Source: Membranipora membranacea
Taxonomy: Eukaryota > Bryozoa > Gymnolaemata > Cheilostomatida > Membraniporidae
Direction of reading: 5' to 3'
NCBI GenBank assembly: GCA_914767715.1
Contig: OU612067.1
Span: 17,677,001 to 17,737,000 of the forward strand
Length of the DNA: 60,000 nt
Shown here: piece after piece, positions 36,733 to 48,831 of the stretch
Layout: every line of letters begins with the position of its first letter
Position numbering within the stretch: the stretch's first letter is position 1
Translations under genes and position numbers: made by a program
Notes under the pieces: generated by a model
Databases searched by the model: none
Seen by the model: only the letters and a program-made list of their open reading frames with translations
Told to the model about the DNA's origin: nothing

Positions 36733-37410
36733 AGTAACTCAATAACATTATATGGCCGGTCCAAATGTAATGCTCGGACAGCCACAAGTAAGAGTTTTTC
36801 GCCATTACGTTGTCAAACATTCATTTTCATGTAATGCCACAGGCCCACAACATAGCCTAGTCTAAACAGTTCCATTTCTGTAGAATTCCTAAATAAATTT
36901 ACCTGTTTGTTATTGTATTCTGGTATCTACCTCTAGCCTCATGTAGAAAATGCACAGAAAAATAATTTGTTGAATAAATTTTTTGTTAGCATTTCCTCAA
37001 ATGAATCAGACCAAGTTTTGTGCTCTGTTATCTAAATCAATAACAGCTTTGAACTGGGGTGGTCTTAAACAGAAATCAATCGCTTTCACAAATTTAAAAT
37101 TCACCTGAGATTTACAATAGGAAACATCAAACAACCACAATACATTTCAATCAAAATAAATTTTGTAATATTTAAAGTTAAAATAAGTAGGACGTTTAGA
37201 GACTTTCTTTGTTTGATGAGTTGATACCTCGGGCTCCTTGAAGATTGACAGCACACAAGGAATTTTTTTTGGAAATTCAGAAGGATGTTTCCATGTGAAT
37301 TTTGAGGTCGGCCTAGATCGAGCTGAGTTGCCACTCTTGGCTCGACCTCAAAATATGCATCCATCCCCATGGATAGAGCTGAGGAAAAAACATAAAAAAA
37401 AATCAGTTAG

Positions 37411-37482
37411 GTCAGGATATGTACTCTGGGCCTCCCGCGCTGAAATAAAAGATGCTAACCATTCAGCAACGCCAGCTCACTG
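37411..37482 (-). repeat. possible tRNA-derived SINE fragment
   Basis: On the minus strand the sequence reads GAGCTGGCGTTGCTGAATGG, then TTAGCATC, a short arm, GCGCGGGAGGCCC and GAGTACATATCC. These resemble the A box (TGGCnnAGTnGG-like) and B box (GGTTCnAnTCC) of a class II tRNA, degraded. T-rich runs follow on the minus strand. It does not fold as a functional tRNA, so a SINE remnant is the best guess. Confidence 0.35.
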
Positions 37483-37835
37483 TGACCCACATAACTCAGT
37501 GCGAAGTGATTCTTTGGGCTCAGTGCGAACCGGCAGGTATTTTGTTGGCTTAAAAGGCCCTGAAAATAGACTCAGGTCGATCCATGGAAATGCAGTGAAT
37601 CATCGACTTATTTTTTATCAGCATTGTACGGACATTTAATAGAAATTATTTCATATCAAATCATAGTGATGCTGTGGATGTCGAGGGTTTATGTCCTATT
37701 GGCGGAGCATTTTAATTTTCCAGACCACCAGTACCCTCAGGTGTACCTGTTCTTTCGATAGAAAATATTATCAGTGAGTACCAAGTTTCATACGGATTTG
37801 TCATGCTAGCGCTAGTGACTGAAACGAGCAGAAAA

Positions 37836-38102
37836 CAGGTTTTTGGTATCTTTTTGGATTTCTCATTCTAAGTTAGAAAACTGCTACGCGGTTCATCAAC
37901 ATCATATGGCCCAGTTTCAAGTTCATTTTCACAAGTTGAGATTGGAAGGTACTAAAAAGGTACTATTTTGTATATACTATTATTAAAATAGTACATTTTT
38001 AGTACCTTCACATCTCAACTTTGAGTAAAAGTGAGTTGAAACTGAGCCATATAGCAGTTTCCTAAATTAGACTGAGAACTCCAGAATGATACCAAAAACC
38101 TG
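37836..38102. repeat. 267-bp fold-back (inverted repeat) element
   Basis: Ends are CAGGTTTTTGGTATC and GATACCAAAAACCTG. Further matches run inward in order: CTCATTCTAAGTTAGAAAAC against CAGTTTCCTAAATTAGACTG, ATATGGCCCAGTTTCA against TGAAACTGAGCCATAT, and AAGGTACTAAAAA against TTTTTAGTACCTT. Arms are about 130 bp with scattered mismatches and the loop is very small. It looks like a non-autonomous fold-back transposon. Confidence 0.85.
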
Positions 38103-38734
38103 ATTCCTTCACAATCACTTTACGGCTGATAGATGGTTCTTAGTCGTGAAGTAGGGGTTAATTTCATCCATAAGTACTATTGAACTCTGATTACAGGACA
38201 TATCTAGAAGATGTGAACCCATGAAAAGGTTCTACTATCAAGCAACCATGAATAATTGTACCAAAACAACCATGGAAAAGGTTGTTCACAAAAGAAAATA
38301 AAAACTATATTTAATTGTCATTATAATGAGCTTTAATCGTGTAAATATTCTCATAGAAACAATGCGTGAGCGTTCATATAAATGGAAAGCAAAGAACAGC
38401 ATGGAATCATTAATTGTGGGGAAAAAAAACATTTTAAAATACTCAAAATCATCAAAACGTCAAAAAGTGTAGGATTCGGGAAAAGAAATTTCCCCAGAAA
38501 AACGGGCGAGGAGGAAAAAGTAGTATGCTTGAATGAGATTATTATCAGTGTGTAGCAAGTTCTTTATAAAAATCTTAGCTACAAAAAATAAGATCTTTGG
38601 TTCGAGATGTGGTGACATGTGAACATCACGAGTTTAGTGTTAAAAAAAAAGATTCTTTGTTTAAAATGTTGAGACACGTAGCAAACTGTCGAAATTTTGA
38701 CAGACAAAACTTACACATAAACAAAGAAAAAGCA

Positions 38735-41700
38735 CTAGCACATCCTGTCATGTTTGGTGTCGTTGAGTTTGATATAAGGAGTCCACGCTCCACCATGGTA
38801 CCGAGGGTCGGACCATTTGTAATCTGGACAATTCCTAGGCGGCTGTGCAGCGCGGGCGAAATCCATCAGCTCTGAGTATAAATCCTTTACCATATCCGGG
38901 TATTCCTGGGCGATGTTGTTGTACTCACACGGATCGGTGTCGAGGTCGTAGAGACAAGGTGATGTCTGATTGTTACAAGGTGGTAGTGTTGTGTTTCTCT
39001 CGGCACACTTTACTGTGAAGTTCACTTTATCCACATCGATACCTTCCGGCTTATACCATGACGATCTGCTCAACACCATCGGGTCATAACCTAGAACCTG
39101 TGAACAAATTAAATTGAGCATTTAAGTCATATGATGATAGCAACACTAGTATTGTAGATAATTTTTCAACAGTGGACGAGATGTGCTTCGCTGTTTGTAT
39201 TGTTTTGTTTATTGGCAGATATGGCAGTGAGAAACTCTTCATCATCAATTTACCTCAACCGTTATCTTCCCACCCGCACACCAATATGAGACAAGCATAA
39301 TATAAACTAGATTAAATCAAAATAACCCCCAAAATGATACGCTCAAGGGTGGCAGCCGGCTGGAACATTCAATCAAGTTATATATATTCCCCAAAAGTCA
39401 ATGAATAGCAAGGGCAAACCAAATACTTCATCTCGCCATTTCAACATCCCCATGATAGCAGTAATTCATTCTCTTTTGAGACGTTACGGGATAGGTAATG
39501 GATTGTAACAATGAAGTTGGAGTTACCTTCCCCTGATAATGAAAAGATAACTTTGTGCCTATATCGGCCACGAGTGATTTACTTACGTTGAGTTTCCATT
39601 TCCCCTTTATTATAGCCCCAGTTCCTTTATCCCAGTTGACATGAACAGTATCACGCGGAGAAGGCTCCCCTTCTGACAGTGAGGGCCACATACTCTTTCC
39701 GTACAAGTTGTTTATCTGAAAAAAAGGTTTAGATTTTAGTCAATTAGCACTTTCTTTCAACAAAAAAGTATCTCTTTTTAATTCTATAGCGTAAAGATTT
39801 GTCAAAATTCTCAGAAGATCAAGATATGCGAAGCATAAATTTATCAACAATTAGCATTCTTTTCTATAAGGAATAAGTATGTTTCATAAGATTTCATTTC
39901 ACATTCGATTTCAAAGTAACTGTGGTATGGAGTGCTCTACCAGATAATCTGGAAGTTCCATTTCCATCAGATTGACATAGAAAAATTCTATCGATTGAAG
40001 AAAACTAACCTTAGGTGGGCTTCCAGTTGCAGCGTGTAATATTGTGGGTAACCAGTCAGTCACATGAACTAACCCATCAAATATCCTACCTCTGTTCTTC
40101 AGAAGGGGGCTCCATATAAAACTATCACCTCTCACCCCTCCTTGCCAATATGTAGCCTTAGCTCCTCTGCAATTGCAATGGAAAAGGTCAACATCATTGT
40201 GATAAGTACAAATGAGAATTCAAAGTTTTGTTTTGTAGTATGGGCCAGCAATACGAAGAAAATTGTTGTACAGCAAAGAAACTTATAAATGCCACACAAA
40301 AAACTCAAGCATTTCAGTATAATAAAGAAAGAAAAAAATATTAACTCTTGAAGCATTCTCTAAATGCTGCATACACTTGGAATTCCTAGGGAGAATGAGG
40401 TGAAATTGGTCTGATAAACTCAGAAATTTAAAGGCATGAGATACATCAAAAACAATGCATGAGTATAGTCATGATATCTTGAGAGAGACAAAGTGCGGGT
40501 TTTTTTCCAGCAGGTCTATAAAACATGTACTTGTGTGGCAAAGTAGCAATCGTTATCAATCCCTCTTCCTGAGACCACCATATCATATTGAAGACCTGGA
40601 CCTTATTTTTGTTTAAATTAAAATTAACCTCTTCCACAATAACTTTACAGTATGAGGAGGTAAGTACCTGAGAGGCCAGTTGCTGGCGTGATTAAATGAC
40701 ATCCCTGCTGGAGGTCCACCATTATCAGTAGCGAATATTATAATACTGTTCTCCAGCATACCCTGTTCCTGTAGTGTACGTGTTACGTTACCAACAGACT
40801 CGTCCAGTAAATGTGTCATCGCTACAACGAGGGAAAGATTCAACAAAGGACGTCAATATAAAATTATTTTAGCAGAAAGTTTTTGAGCCATTGAATCACA
40901 AACATATGGGATAGTATATGAGTTACTACTGACTTGCTTTAGAATACTCTTCAGAGTCACAACTGCCTTAAAGATTTTCTCCTTTCTCAAAACACATCTT
41001 CAGATTTTGAAAGAAATATGAGCGGTCATAGTCTTGCAAAATCAAGGAACAGTGCTTCCAAGACATCAATTTTCCGGTAATTATAGCCTACTTCCACTCA
41101 TTTACATATCTAAGTAAACATCAAGTGTGGGTAGCAATAACTCATTGTCTTACTCGGAGGTATGTTTTTCCTAACTAGAGGTGTTAATTTCATACCTGCA
41201 AACCTACGCCTTCCTTCATGAGGAATGTATTTAAACTTGTCTATGATATCTTGAGGTGCTTCCAACTCCTGCCTCTTACTAGTCGGGTCGTTAGTACCAA
41301 ACCCGCTGTGCACAGCTTGTTGAGCAAAGTAAAGGAAAAGAGGCTACAATAGAATATTGCAGTACATAGTCAATTATCATATTCCGAAAATTGGGAAATT
41401 GGTTCTTATATCCAAAATTTACAACGATTCTCACATTTTATTTCCTTGGTACAATTACTGTGTTTCCATGTGGATTTTTTTGCGGATTTCAAGGACTGAA
41501 CAGTGTCAGCATTATATTCTGAGATATATTCTCAATACTCCAGCGATACAAGAGTATGTTGGGTTCTCTCACAGAGTTGCATCAGAAAATTCTCCACACG
41601 AAGAAACTGAACCCTGGAGGAGTTATACTATCTAGTTTAGGGGTGACTGGAACAAGTATTCAATAGCTTAAGTTATTAACATGAGGTTTAGCTTGTCAGC

Positions 41701-43855
41701 TTCCCCTGAATTTCATGATTTCAAGCTCGCACGAAATCGCAAACTCTTCCTCTACTGATTACTTTACTCCTCTAGCATATATCATATCCTTCTACGCAAT
41801 TTTAAGCGTTATTGTCTCCCGAAGACAACACGGTCCATAGATAAGAAATACAGAAGTGTCTAATCAGGGCCAAGAGTTAATGTACCTTACCTGTGACTTA
41901 TTGTGCTCTTTGATTATTTTCTCAGCTCTTTGTGTGTACAGGTAAGTACTGTATGTACCATTATCCTTTATATCTAAATCATATCCATCTCTGAAGTCAT
42001 AACCATCCTTACCACCCTGTAAGGAATACAAACAGAACAGATCAAAAATAGAAATGTCAGTTCAGACTGTTGCTGGAAATTATGGCTCGGAAATTCAAGG
42101 TTATCCTTTGATTGGACAACTTGATATTTGAGATTCAAATACCATGATAGAGATTATGGGGATCAGATACAGAAAATATACAACTCCACTTTGATTGCTA
42201 AACGATTACATCCACTGACTTAGTTTAAGTGCTCAAACGGTGCAAGATGCTGGTAGAGGCATTTCACTTTGATAATGAAATGCCTCTACCAGCATCTTGC
42301 ACCATTTGAGCACTTAAACTACCACTGACTAGGTTTTGAGTTGATGTAATCGCGTTGCGATATCTCAGTAATTATCTGAAATTATCTATTATTGAGCACA
42401 CCTATTGCACTCTTGGAGCGCTCAATACTTCATTCAATTGGCGTTTACAGTAATTTCTTATTTCGTGAATAGAGGAAGTCCTGCTAAAAACTTACATCTG
42501 TTGCGGCAAAGCAGTAAGATCTGTGATCATAGTAAGACTCATGTGAGGTTAGAAACCCGTAGAAGCTGTCAAATCCTCGGTATAATGGTGTAAGCTCCTT
42601 CGCGAAAAACCCTTGATGCCATTTCCCTACAGCAGATAGTACCAGCATGGGAATTAATGCGAAGAGAATGTCAAGTTGTGGTTACATTGGTTGATATATT
42701 CTGGCAGGTGTCGTGTCACAGGATTTTATTTTTTAATTAGTCTTAGCGTAATGTTCAGATCACCTCGAGAATGAAATAACCGGCACTGAAATTTGATAGG
42801 CCCTTGTCATTTGTGCAATCGTCGCCATTAACAACTCTGACATAGGGTCCTAAAACTCAAAATGATAAACTCATTAACTAATGTCAAGAAAATCCAAGAA
42901 AGCCGAATTTTAGCTTACCAACTAGATGAGTGGAGTAGCCAAGAGGCTTGAGGTATTGTGGCATTATCGTCTCATTCAGACCAAGACCAAACGGTGTCGT
43001 CTCCGTTATCACAAAACTCTGCAACCCTTAAAATCATAGAGCGTAAAACCATTGACCACAGCTTGTAAATCAGAGATGGCTTCACCTAGAACTTTTAGGG
43101 TAATAAACAAAAAAATCCAATTAGTTGTATCACAATATATTTGAAGTGTATTTAAGTGTATACCTTTGGTATGTCATTGCAAATTCTTACTACCTATACT
43201 GTCAAAGTCATATCTTCAGAAAGGGGAACTGATAATAAACATTAAACAGGACATTGACCGATGTGATCAGGAAGTTTGGGACATATAATTAATCTCAGTA
43301 GTGCATTTTGGCATATAGACATACTAATACAAACCTATTTGCATAGAATGTCTCCCCGTGAGTAGAGCGCCTCGTGTCGGGCTGCACAGATGCATAGTAT
43401 AGTAGTTGTTGAGGGTAACCCCTTGTTTAGCCAGTCTGTCTATATTAGGAGTTGGTATCTGAGGAGAACCGTGTAAGCTGAGGTCATTCCAACCCTAAAT
43501 ACATGGTGCAGAACATCAAGTCATGATTACCATAAAAAAGCAGCTCCTCATATCTGAGGTATGACTGCACAAGCCGTATTTTCCATAGGGTTTGGTTATG
43601 CCTTTGTTTTACACTCTGTAATCAACAGTGTATAATCCCCAGTCATTAGAGTAACACAAAAGAGTCCTTTTTGACTAAATTCTTTACCCCGCATCTGAAA
43701 AAAAAGGTCGCATCTCCCTACAGAAGCAAGATGTAGCAGCACAAAATACTCACCAAATCATCCGCTAGAATAAGAATCACATTAGGAGGGGAGGATGCAG
43801 CATGAGAAAAGCAAAATAGCGACGTAATAAGCCATAAGATGGCAACACACGCCAT
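38735..43855 (-). CDS. ARSB: arylsulfatase, ARSB/ARSI/ARSJ type
   Basis: Secreted or lysosomal sulfatase that removes sulfate esters; the nearest remembered relatives act on N-acetylgalactosamine 4-sulfate. Ten exons: 43855-43754, 43494-43335, 43026-42919, 42626-42496, 42016-41891, 41343-41196, 40821-40668, 40166-40010, 39715-39587 and 39097-38735. Total 525 aa (human ARSB 533), phases all agree. Signal peptide MACVAILWLITSLFCFSHA, then metal-binding Asp32-Asp33 in ILADDL. Signature CSPTRGALLTGR has Cys71 for formylglycine conversion and Arg75. GKWHQG (usually GKWHLG) gives Lys125 and His127. FATDNGG supplies the second metal pair, and RGAKATYWQGGVRG keeps the catalytic Lys though WEGG is WQGG. 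Several N-glycosylation sequons. All key catalytic residues are present, so probably active. Divergent from DAZAP2. Exact substrate unproven. Confidence 0.93.
42203..42352. repeat. fold-back element, family A, in sulfatase intron
   Basis: Inner arms of about 46 bp (TAGTTTAAGTGCTCAAACGG… and its complement) with one mismatch flank a 9-bp loop, 42221-42321. Outer ends CGATTACATC and GATGTAATCG extend the symmetry to 42203-42352. The core GCTGGTAGAGGCATTTCA recurs in the hairpin at 52191-52264. Lies in the intron between sulfatase exons 4 and 5. Confidence 0.85.
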
Positions 43856-44953
43856 ATTTGCCTCTTCAATATCTACAAGAATCAGGAAAAATATCAACAT
43901 AAGAGACCGAATACTTGATATAGCTTGCAAGTCCGCAACCTCCTTTTTTCTTGCTGTACCAGCCAATTCCCTATCTATTCATCATTCACGAAAGCAATAT
44001 ATATATTATCATATCAGTTGCAACAGTCAAGGCGACAAATGTGCCATGCCCAACTAGCAGTCAATGCTACTAAGTGGATGAAGCATGGCTCTTGTCTTTG
44101 AATCCTGCAGCATGTTGTTGTGTCTTGCCAAACTGTCATATTTATGGAAGTTCCCAACCCATCTCTACTGCACTGTAGTGACTAGTATGTTCCTATAGTG
44201 GGTAAAAGAACTGAGGGTAACAGCAAATAACAATATAAATCAACATTCAATAAGACCTGAATTGTTGGTTGGTAAAAAGAATTTGCCACAGTTCTTGCAC
44301 AAACTGTTGCATATATATATATATATATGCAGGCCGCAGGGACCATGATTGATAATAAATAAAGGATTATTTATTATTTAGATACACCATACTATCATGC
44401 CAAGGAGAACCTTAAGCATGGGTGGGTATGCGAAGAGAAAGAAACAAAATAAATCAGTAAATCTATCAACCTATCTCTACAAAATAACTTAAAGCCTGAG
44501 AAAACTTACATTTTCATAACAATAATAATGATAACGATTGCCACCTTCCTCAAAAGTTTAATTTTGGTGCTTTCTTCATCACGGCAAGCAGGTATTTTAA
44601 CGTTATTTTTATAGCATAAAGATTACCTGTATGTGTAAAACTAAAACAATGTTTCTAGAAAACCTTATAGAAAACTTATTAGCAAGGGGTTCAGAGATTG
44701 TCAAGCAAATAAGCATGGGTTCGACATAGAGAACCATAACTGTTTGTTTACATTATGTAAGAATATTGCAACATAGTCACATGATTCCAAAGTTTACAGT
44801 GACGACATACCAAGACAACAAGGAACTGGTGGTGTTGAGTGTAAATTTAGCACCTGTGAGAGTGAGTCACCAGTGAACAATATATAAAAGTAGCAACACA
44901 GTCATAAAGCCAAATAGTTGATATTTGTAAGTACGCATCACAAAAACACCAAA
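43856..44953. promoter_or_regulatory. divergent intergenic region, sulfatase and DAZAP2
   Basis: About 1.1 kb separates the two divergent start codons. The DAZAP2 side has a TATA box at 44881 and an AP-1-like TGAGTCA at 44863-44869. An (AT)n microsatellite lies at about 44311-44328. No clear TATA box was seen on the sulfatase side. Confidence 0.5.
44881..44890 (+). promoter_or_regulatory. TATA box of the DAZAP2 homologue
   Basis: TATATAAAAG, 64 bp before the start of the ATG at 44954. A start site about 30 bp downstream would give a short 5' leader of about 40 nt. The AP-1-like TGAGTCA 12 bp upstream may make the promoter inducible. Confidence 0.6.
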
Positions 44954-47900
44954 ATGTTCAGCAAGAAGAAGCAGGAGAGCAAGAAAGAGAAGGGTAAGTC
45001 AAGTGAACCTGAGTGAACAAGTGTAATGTCTACACTACAGTAACAGTACACAGAGAGACACACATCAACATGAGAATACTGTCTGTCTACTCTATCTTTG
45101 GATAATTAAAGCAAGCATATAATTTCATTGTTCACTCTATACCTGTACTCCTATGTTAAGACGTGGTCTATCCCAGCCCTCTAGGTCTGGTAAGCCTGTG
45201 CTGTCAGTCTTTCACCAATGAACTCCCTGAGTGTTATATAGTGGTTGACAGCTTTTGAGGTAACACAAGTAATTCACAAACTTACCTGCATTACACTCTT
45301 CTGGCTGGGCAGTGTAACATCATAAGACCCAGTAGAAGAGCATGCAAAAATGGGAGTAAGACCTGTGAGCCTGCATATTGATTGATTTCATGAATGCAAA
45401 CTCACTGGTCAATCTGTCTCACTTCATCGATAGCCTTAGCTCACATGTGTAAGTACCTTACCATTCCTATTTACAGGTGGACCACCCGGATACCCATCCC
45501 AGCCTGCATATCCAACACAGGGAGGAGGGTATCCTACACAGGGAGGAGGGTATCCTTCCCAGGCCACCGCACCACCACCTGGTGGACAGCCACCTCCGTA
45601 CACCCCGCAACAGCCGGCTGGAGCTGGACCACCTGGCCCACCTATGTACTCCTACCAACCACCTCAAGGACCACCTCAAGGTGAGTGTCAATCCAAATTC
45701 TCTCACCCACAGCCGGGGGCTGTCGGCAGGGGGGGGGGCAAGAGTTTCAGGAAATACATCAAGCAGGTTCCTATAAATATTCATGCAATAAAACCGTGAG
45801 TGTAAGTGTCATGTTGCTATCAAAGAGAGTATGACAAGTCTTGTGTTAAGTTACTGTCAGATCCAGACCCGATACCATCAGGCTACTAGCACTGGCATGT
45901 GAAAACAACTGGCAAACATGTGTTTCCTTCAATTCTGGAAGATATCATTAACTTGCCTTTGCTTATTTAAAGGTTATCCAGGGCAACAACCCGCTTACTA
46001 CCCACAAGCCCCAATGTATGGCGGCGGATATCCTCAGGGTATGCAGCAACCTTACGGGGCGTACGCTATGCCCCAAATACCACAGGGAGCACAGGTAGTG
46101 GGTCACGGTCAATATGACGCTGGAGCAAGATTCAACTCTGGAGCTGGCATGAATGTACCTGTGAGTATTTTCATATGATGAAAGATCGGATCATTAATGA
46201 TTTTTACATAGGGTCAATCAGGGCGCAGAGCCACGTACATGTCAAGCTGTGCTAGTAAGCAGATGGCGAGATAAACTTGCAATGCAAGCACTTCCGATAG
46301 AACCAATCCTGAATTTGATTGAGCAGCCTTCCCATTTACATATTTCCTTATTCACACTATCACAGTCCTAATAATCTCTCCAACCCCTAATCAAACTACT
46401 AAGCCTTATGTGTGTTTCTTTATCATCGATTTACTCTGATGGATTCAGCGTAGGGTACCTGTTTCCAATGAACTAAACCTCTTTAGTTCTGTCCAATGAA
46501 ATAAACCTCCAATGAACTAAAGGTTTAGTTCATTGCTGTTTCCCTCAATCATGTAATTTTCCATCCAAACCCTCTTGTCTTCTATCACTGAAAAGACAGA
46601 GGCTGACTAATCTTTTCTGAAATATGATCTTTGCCTAAATGTAGGTGGCACACAGATTTTAAAAATGAGGTTGTTTGGTAGTAAATTTAAACAAGGGGTG
46701 AACGGCCCTGCTACTCCTTGATTTGAATGATTAAATTTCAGTGAGAGAATGAAATCATGTGGAAGTTACTTCACTCAATATAAGTTCATAGGACACTACC
46801 CCCAATTTGTCAATAAAAGTAAACTTGTAGGCCAATATGTTATTCTAGCTAGATGAATAGTTTCCCATCTACAGCCTAGAATTTTACATTGTATTCAAGT
46901 ACTAAGACATAGGAGGTAAAAAGACCTGCCTTGTGTAGTCAGTTTTCGAAAGGCATGATGGGCTGGGAAACTGTCAACTCAAACTAGGTTTGAACTAGTA
47001 TATGAGTTGACTGTTCAAACAAGATTAGTGCTTTATTTAGGTTAAGGTTCTATATTTCAACCCAATTTATTATACAGACTCCTGTTATTCAACTTGAGAT
47101 AACGCATAACCCATGACTATTACTCTTCTATATAGCATATTGATCTAGTTGATAATCCATATCAACTAAGCACTAGTTATACAGTAGTTTGCATAATGAA
47201 ACTTACTCTGAAATGTTGATTACGTGTTGCAAATATTGAGCAATCATGTGTATGTATATACCTAGGATTTGTTGTGAAAGCTTGATGATGATGATTGCTA
47301 TCTGTTTGAACAAGCTGCCAGTCACTACATGACTCCCCTATTAAAACCAGGTCATTCAAGCTCTGAAAATATCATGTGTATCAGGAAATAATACCATCGA
47401 TTCACCCCCTGGACTTTCCAACAAGGGAGATTGTCATACTATTCTTATTCCCTTCATTGACTATTATACGTCAATATGTATAGCCTATTAAATCTTGAGT
47501 CTCATCAAAATGTCTATTGGATATAATATATTAATCCCCTTTCTGTTATTTTAATTTTTATCACTTTGTGGAAATAGTATCTATGTTACCGGTAGCCCAA
47601 AGTAGGTCTCCATGTATGTATATGCATGGACGTGCGAGATATAATTTGGGCTGTCCAAGCAGGAACCTTGACAACTTTGTGATAACCCTGACTTTTAGCC
47701 CTTGCTATGTAGTTAGAACATATCGTTTCCATGAAATTATGATCTGGTTACCAGCTCAACTCAAGGAACTTTTACGAAGCACCGCCTGGTGTTGAGCTGG
47801 TGATCAGGTTACAAATCAATAATTATCGATTCTGAACCTCAGATGACCGATTTGTTGGTTTGGTGACACTTTGTAGGCTTGATAGCAAAGTGTCAACAAA

Positions 47901-48831
47901 TCTCAAAAAGTAACAATCTGAGTCTATCATGTGTGTCATGCATGTAATATTTTACAAAATCCTGATTTTAAAAACGGATATAAGCATGGCGTGAAACTTA
48001 TTTTGAGATAGCGCCTGGTTTGAAAATATGAGATTACGAAGCCGAGTGATGATCCCTTGAGTTTCATTACCTTCATGGCACACTAAGCTAACAACTTCTA
48101 CCACATACATGATTATCAATATTTTCTTGTCACTGACTGTTTGATTCCTATTTGATGATTTTAGCCACCACCCCCTGGTTGTATGCCAAATGCAGCTCAG
48201 ATTTCTGCTATGCACGGCGGAACCGTTCACATGTCTCAAGGCAGAGCCGGATTTTTCACTACTTCTTCTGACGGAGGCGTTTCAACCCATATTGATTAAA
48301 TATTCCCACTACACAGAGTTTTACTACATTGATGAATATACCAGCAGTCCAGCATGGAGTGAAACAGTGTTGTTTGAACATTCTACTAACCTCTGAGTAG
48401 AGGAAAATGCCGTAGTAGGAGATTACTCTTAACACTACTAGCTATAATTATAGTTTAGTGGCTAGCTCGGTGCATTTATATACTGTGCTACTATTCTATC
48501 ACTCTTAACTCTATCTGGTGGTTTGTGTTCTTCTGTTGATTATAGAACTTATATTTTTATATTCCTTTCTAATATGGCTGACAATGTACAAACATGCAAA
48601 ATCTTTGAATGCTCAAGACATGGAAGCTCTGATTTTCTGTATACATCGGTTATGATGATAATTGCACAGACACTGTTGATGATTATCTCATTCCAGCCTG
48701 TTCCTCCGGGATGTCCTCCTAATGCGGCTCAGATAGCCGCTGCTAATGGAGGTACAGTTCACATGTCGCAGCAGAAGGCGGGTGTGTTTACCAGCCCATC
48801 TGACGGCGGTGTCAGCACACACATTGACTAA
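44954..48831 (+). CDS. DAZAP2: DAZAP2 (Prtb) homologue with two alternative last exons
   Basis: Small Pro/Gly/Tyr/Gln-rich adaptor; the family binds WW and SH3 proteins and ubiquitin ligases and joins stress granules. Exons 44954-44993, 45477-45680 and 45973-46160, then either 48165-48299 or 48697-48831. Each form is 188 aa (human 168). Family marks: YDAGARFNSGAG, then PPGCPPNAAQIAA and SDGGV at the C-terminus, matching remembered human YDAGARFGAGA, PPGCPPNAAQLAV and SDGGY. PPxY WW-ligand motifs occur as PPPY and PPMY in exon 2, which also holds a tandem YPTQGGG repeat. The N-terminus MFSKKKQESKKEK is basic, unlike the vertebrate protein. Both last exons enter in phase 0, are exactly 45 codons and end THID-stop. 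Confidence 0.92.
46466..46535. repeat. inverted repeat CAATGAACTAAACCT in DAZAP2 intron 3
   Basis: CAATGAACTAAACCT at 46466-46480 pairs with AGGTTTAGTTCATTG at 46521-46535. The direct form CAATGAACTAAA also recurs at 46510, where it forms a tight hairpin with the 46521 arm. The rest of the 2 kb intron shows nothing further. Confidence 0.75.
48165..48299 (+). other. DAZAP2 alternative last exon a
   Basis: Acceptor GATTTTAG/CCACCA, 45 codons to TAA. Encodes PPPPGCMPNAAQISAMHGGT… to …TTSSDGGVSTHID. Compared with exon b it has CMPN for the conserved CPPN and differs at about 15 of 44 positions. Exon b, closer to the family consensus, is probably the ancestral type. Confidence 0.85.
48697..48831 (+). 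other. DAZAP2 alternative last exon b
   Basis: Acceptor TCATTCCAG/CCTGTT, 45 codons to TAA. Encodes PVPPGCPPNAAQIAAANGGT… to …TSPSDGGVSTHID. Equal in length, phase and end to exon a, which lies 397 bp upstream. The two are mutually exclusive because each carries its own stop. Confidence 0.85.

Larger units (their letters stand above)
36733..38734. other. spacer with fold-back repeat and SINE-like piece
   Basis: No gene is supported. Holds the tRNA-like element at 37411-37482 and the long inverted repeat at 37836-38102. The remaining sequence is AT-rich and probably includes the sulfatase 3' untranslated region on the minus strand near 38.5-38.7 kb. Confidence 0.5.

Noticed and set aside
44311-44328. 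(AT)n tract considered as a promoter TATA element
   Set aside because: A simple microsatellite, 640 bp from the DAZAP2 start; a better TATA box is at 44881.
45467-45784. Two 96 to 105-codon frames overlapping DAZAP2 exon 2 in other frames or on the minus strand
   Set aside because: GC-rich, proline-coding DNA leaves shadow frames open; the real frame has family motifs and correct phases.
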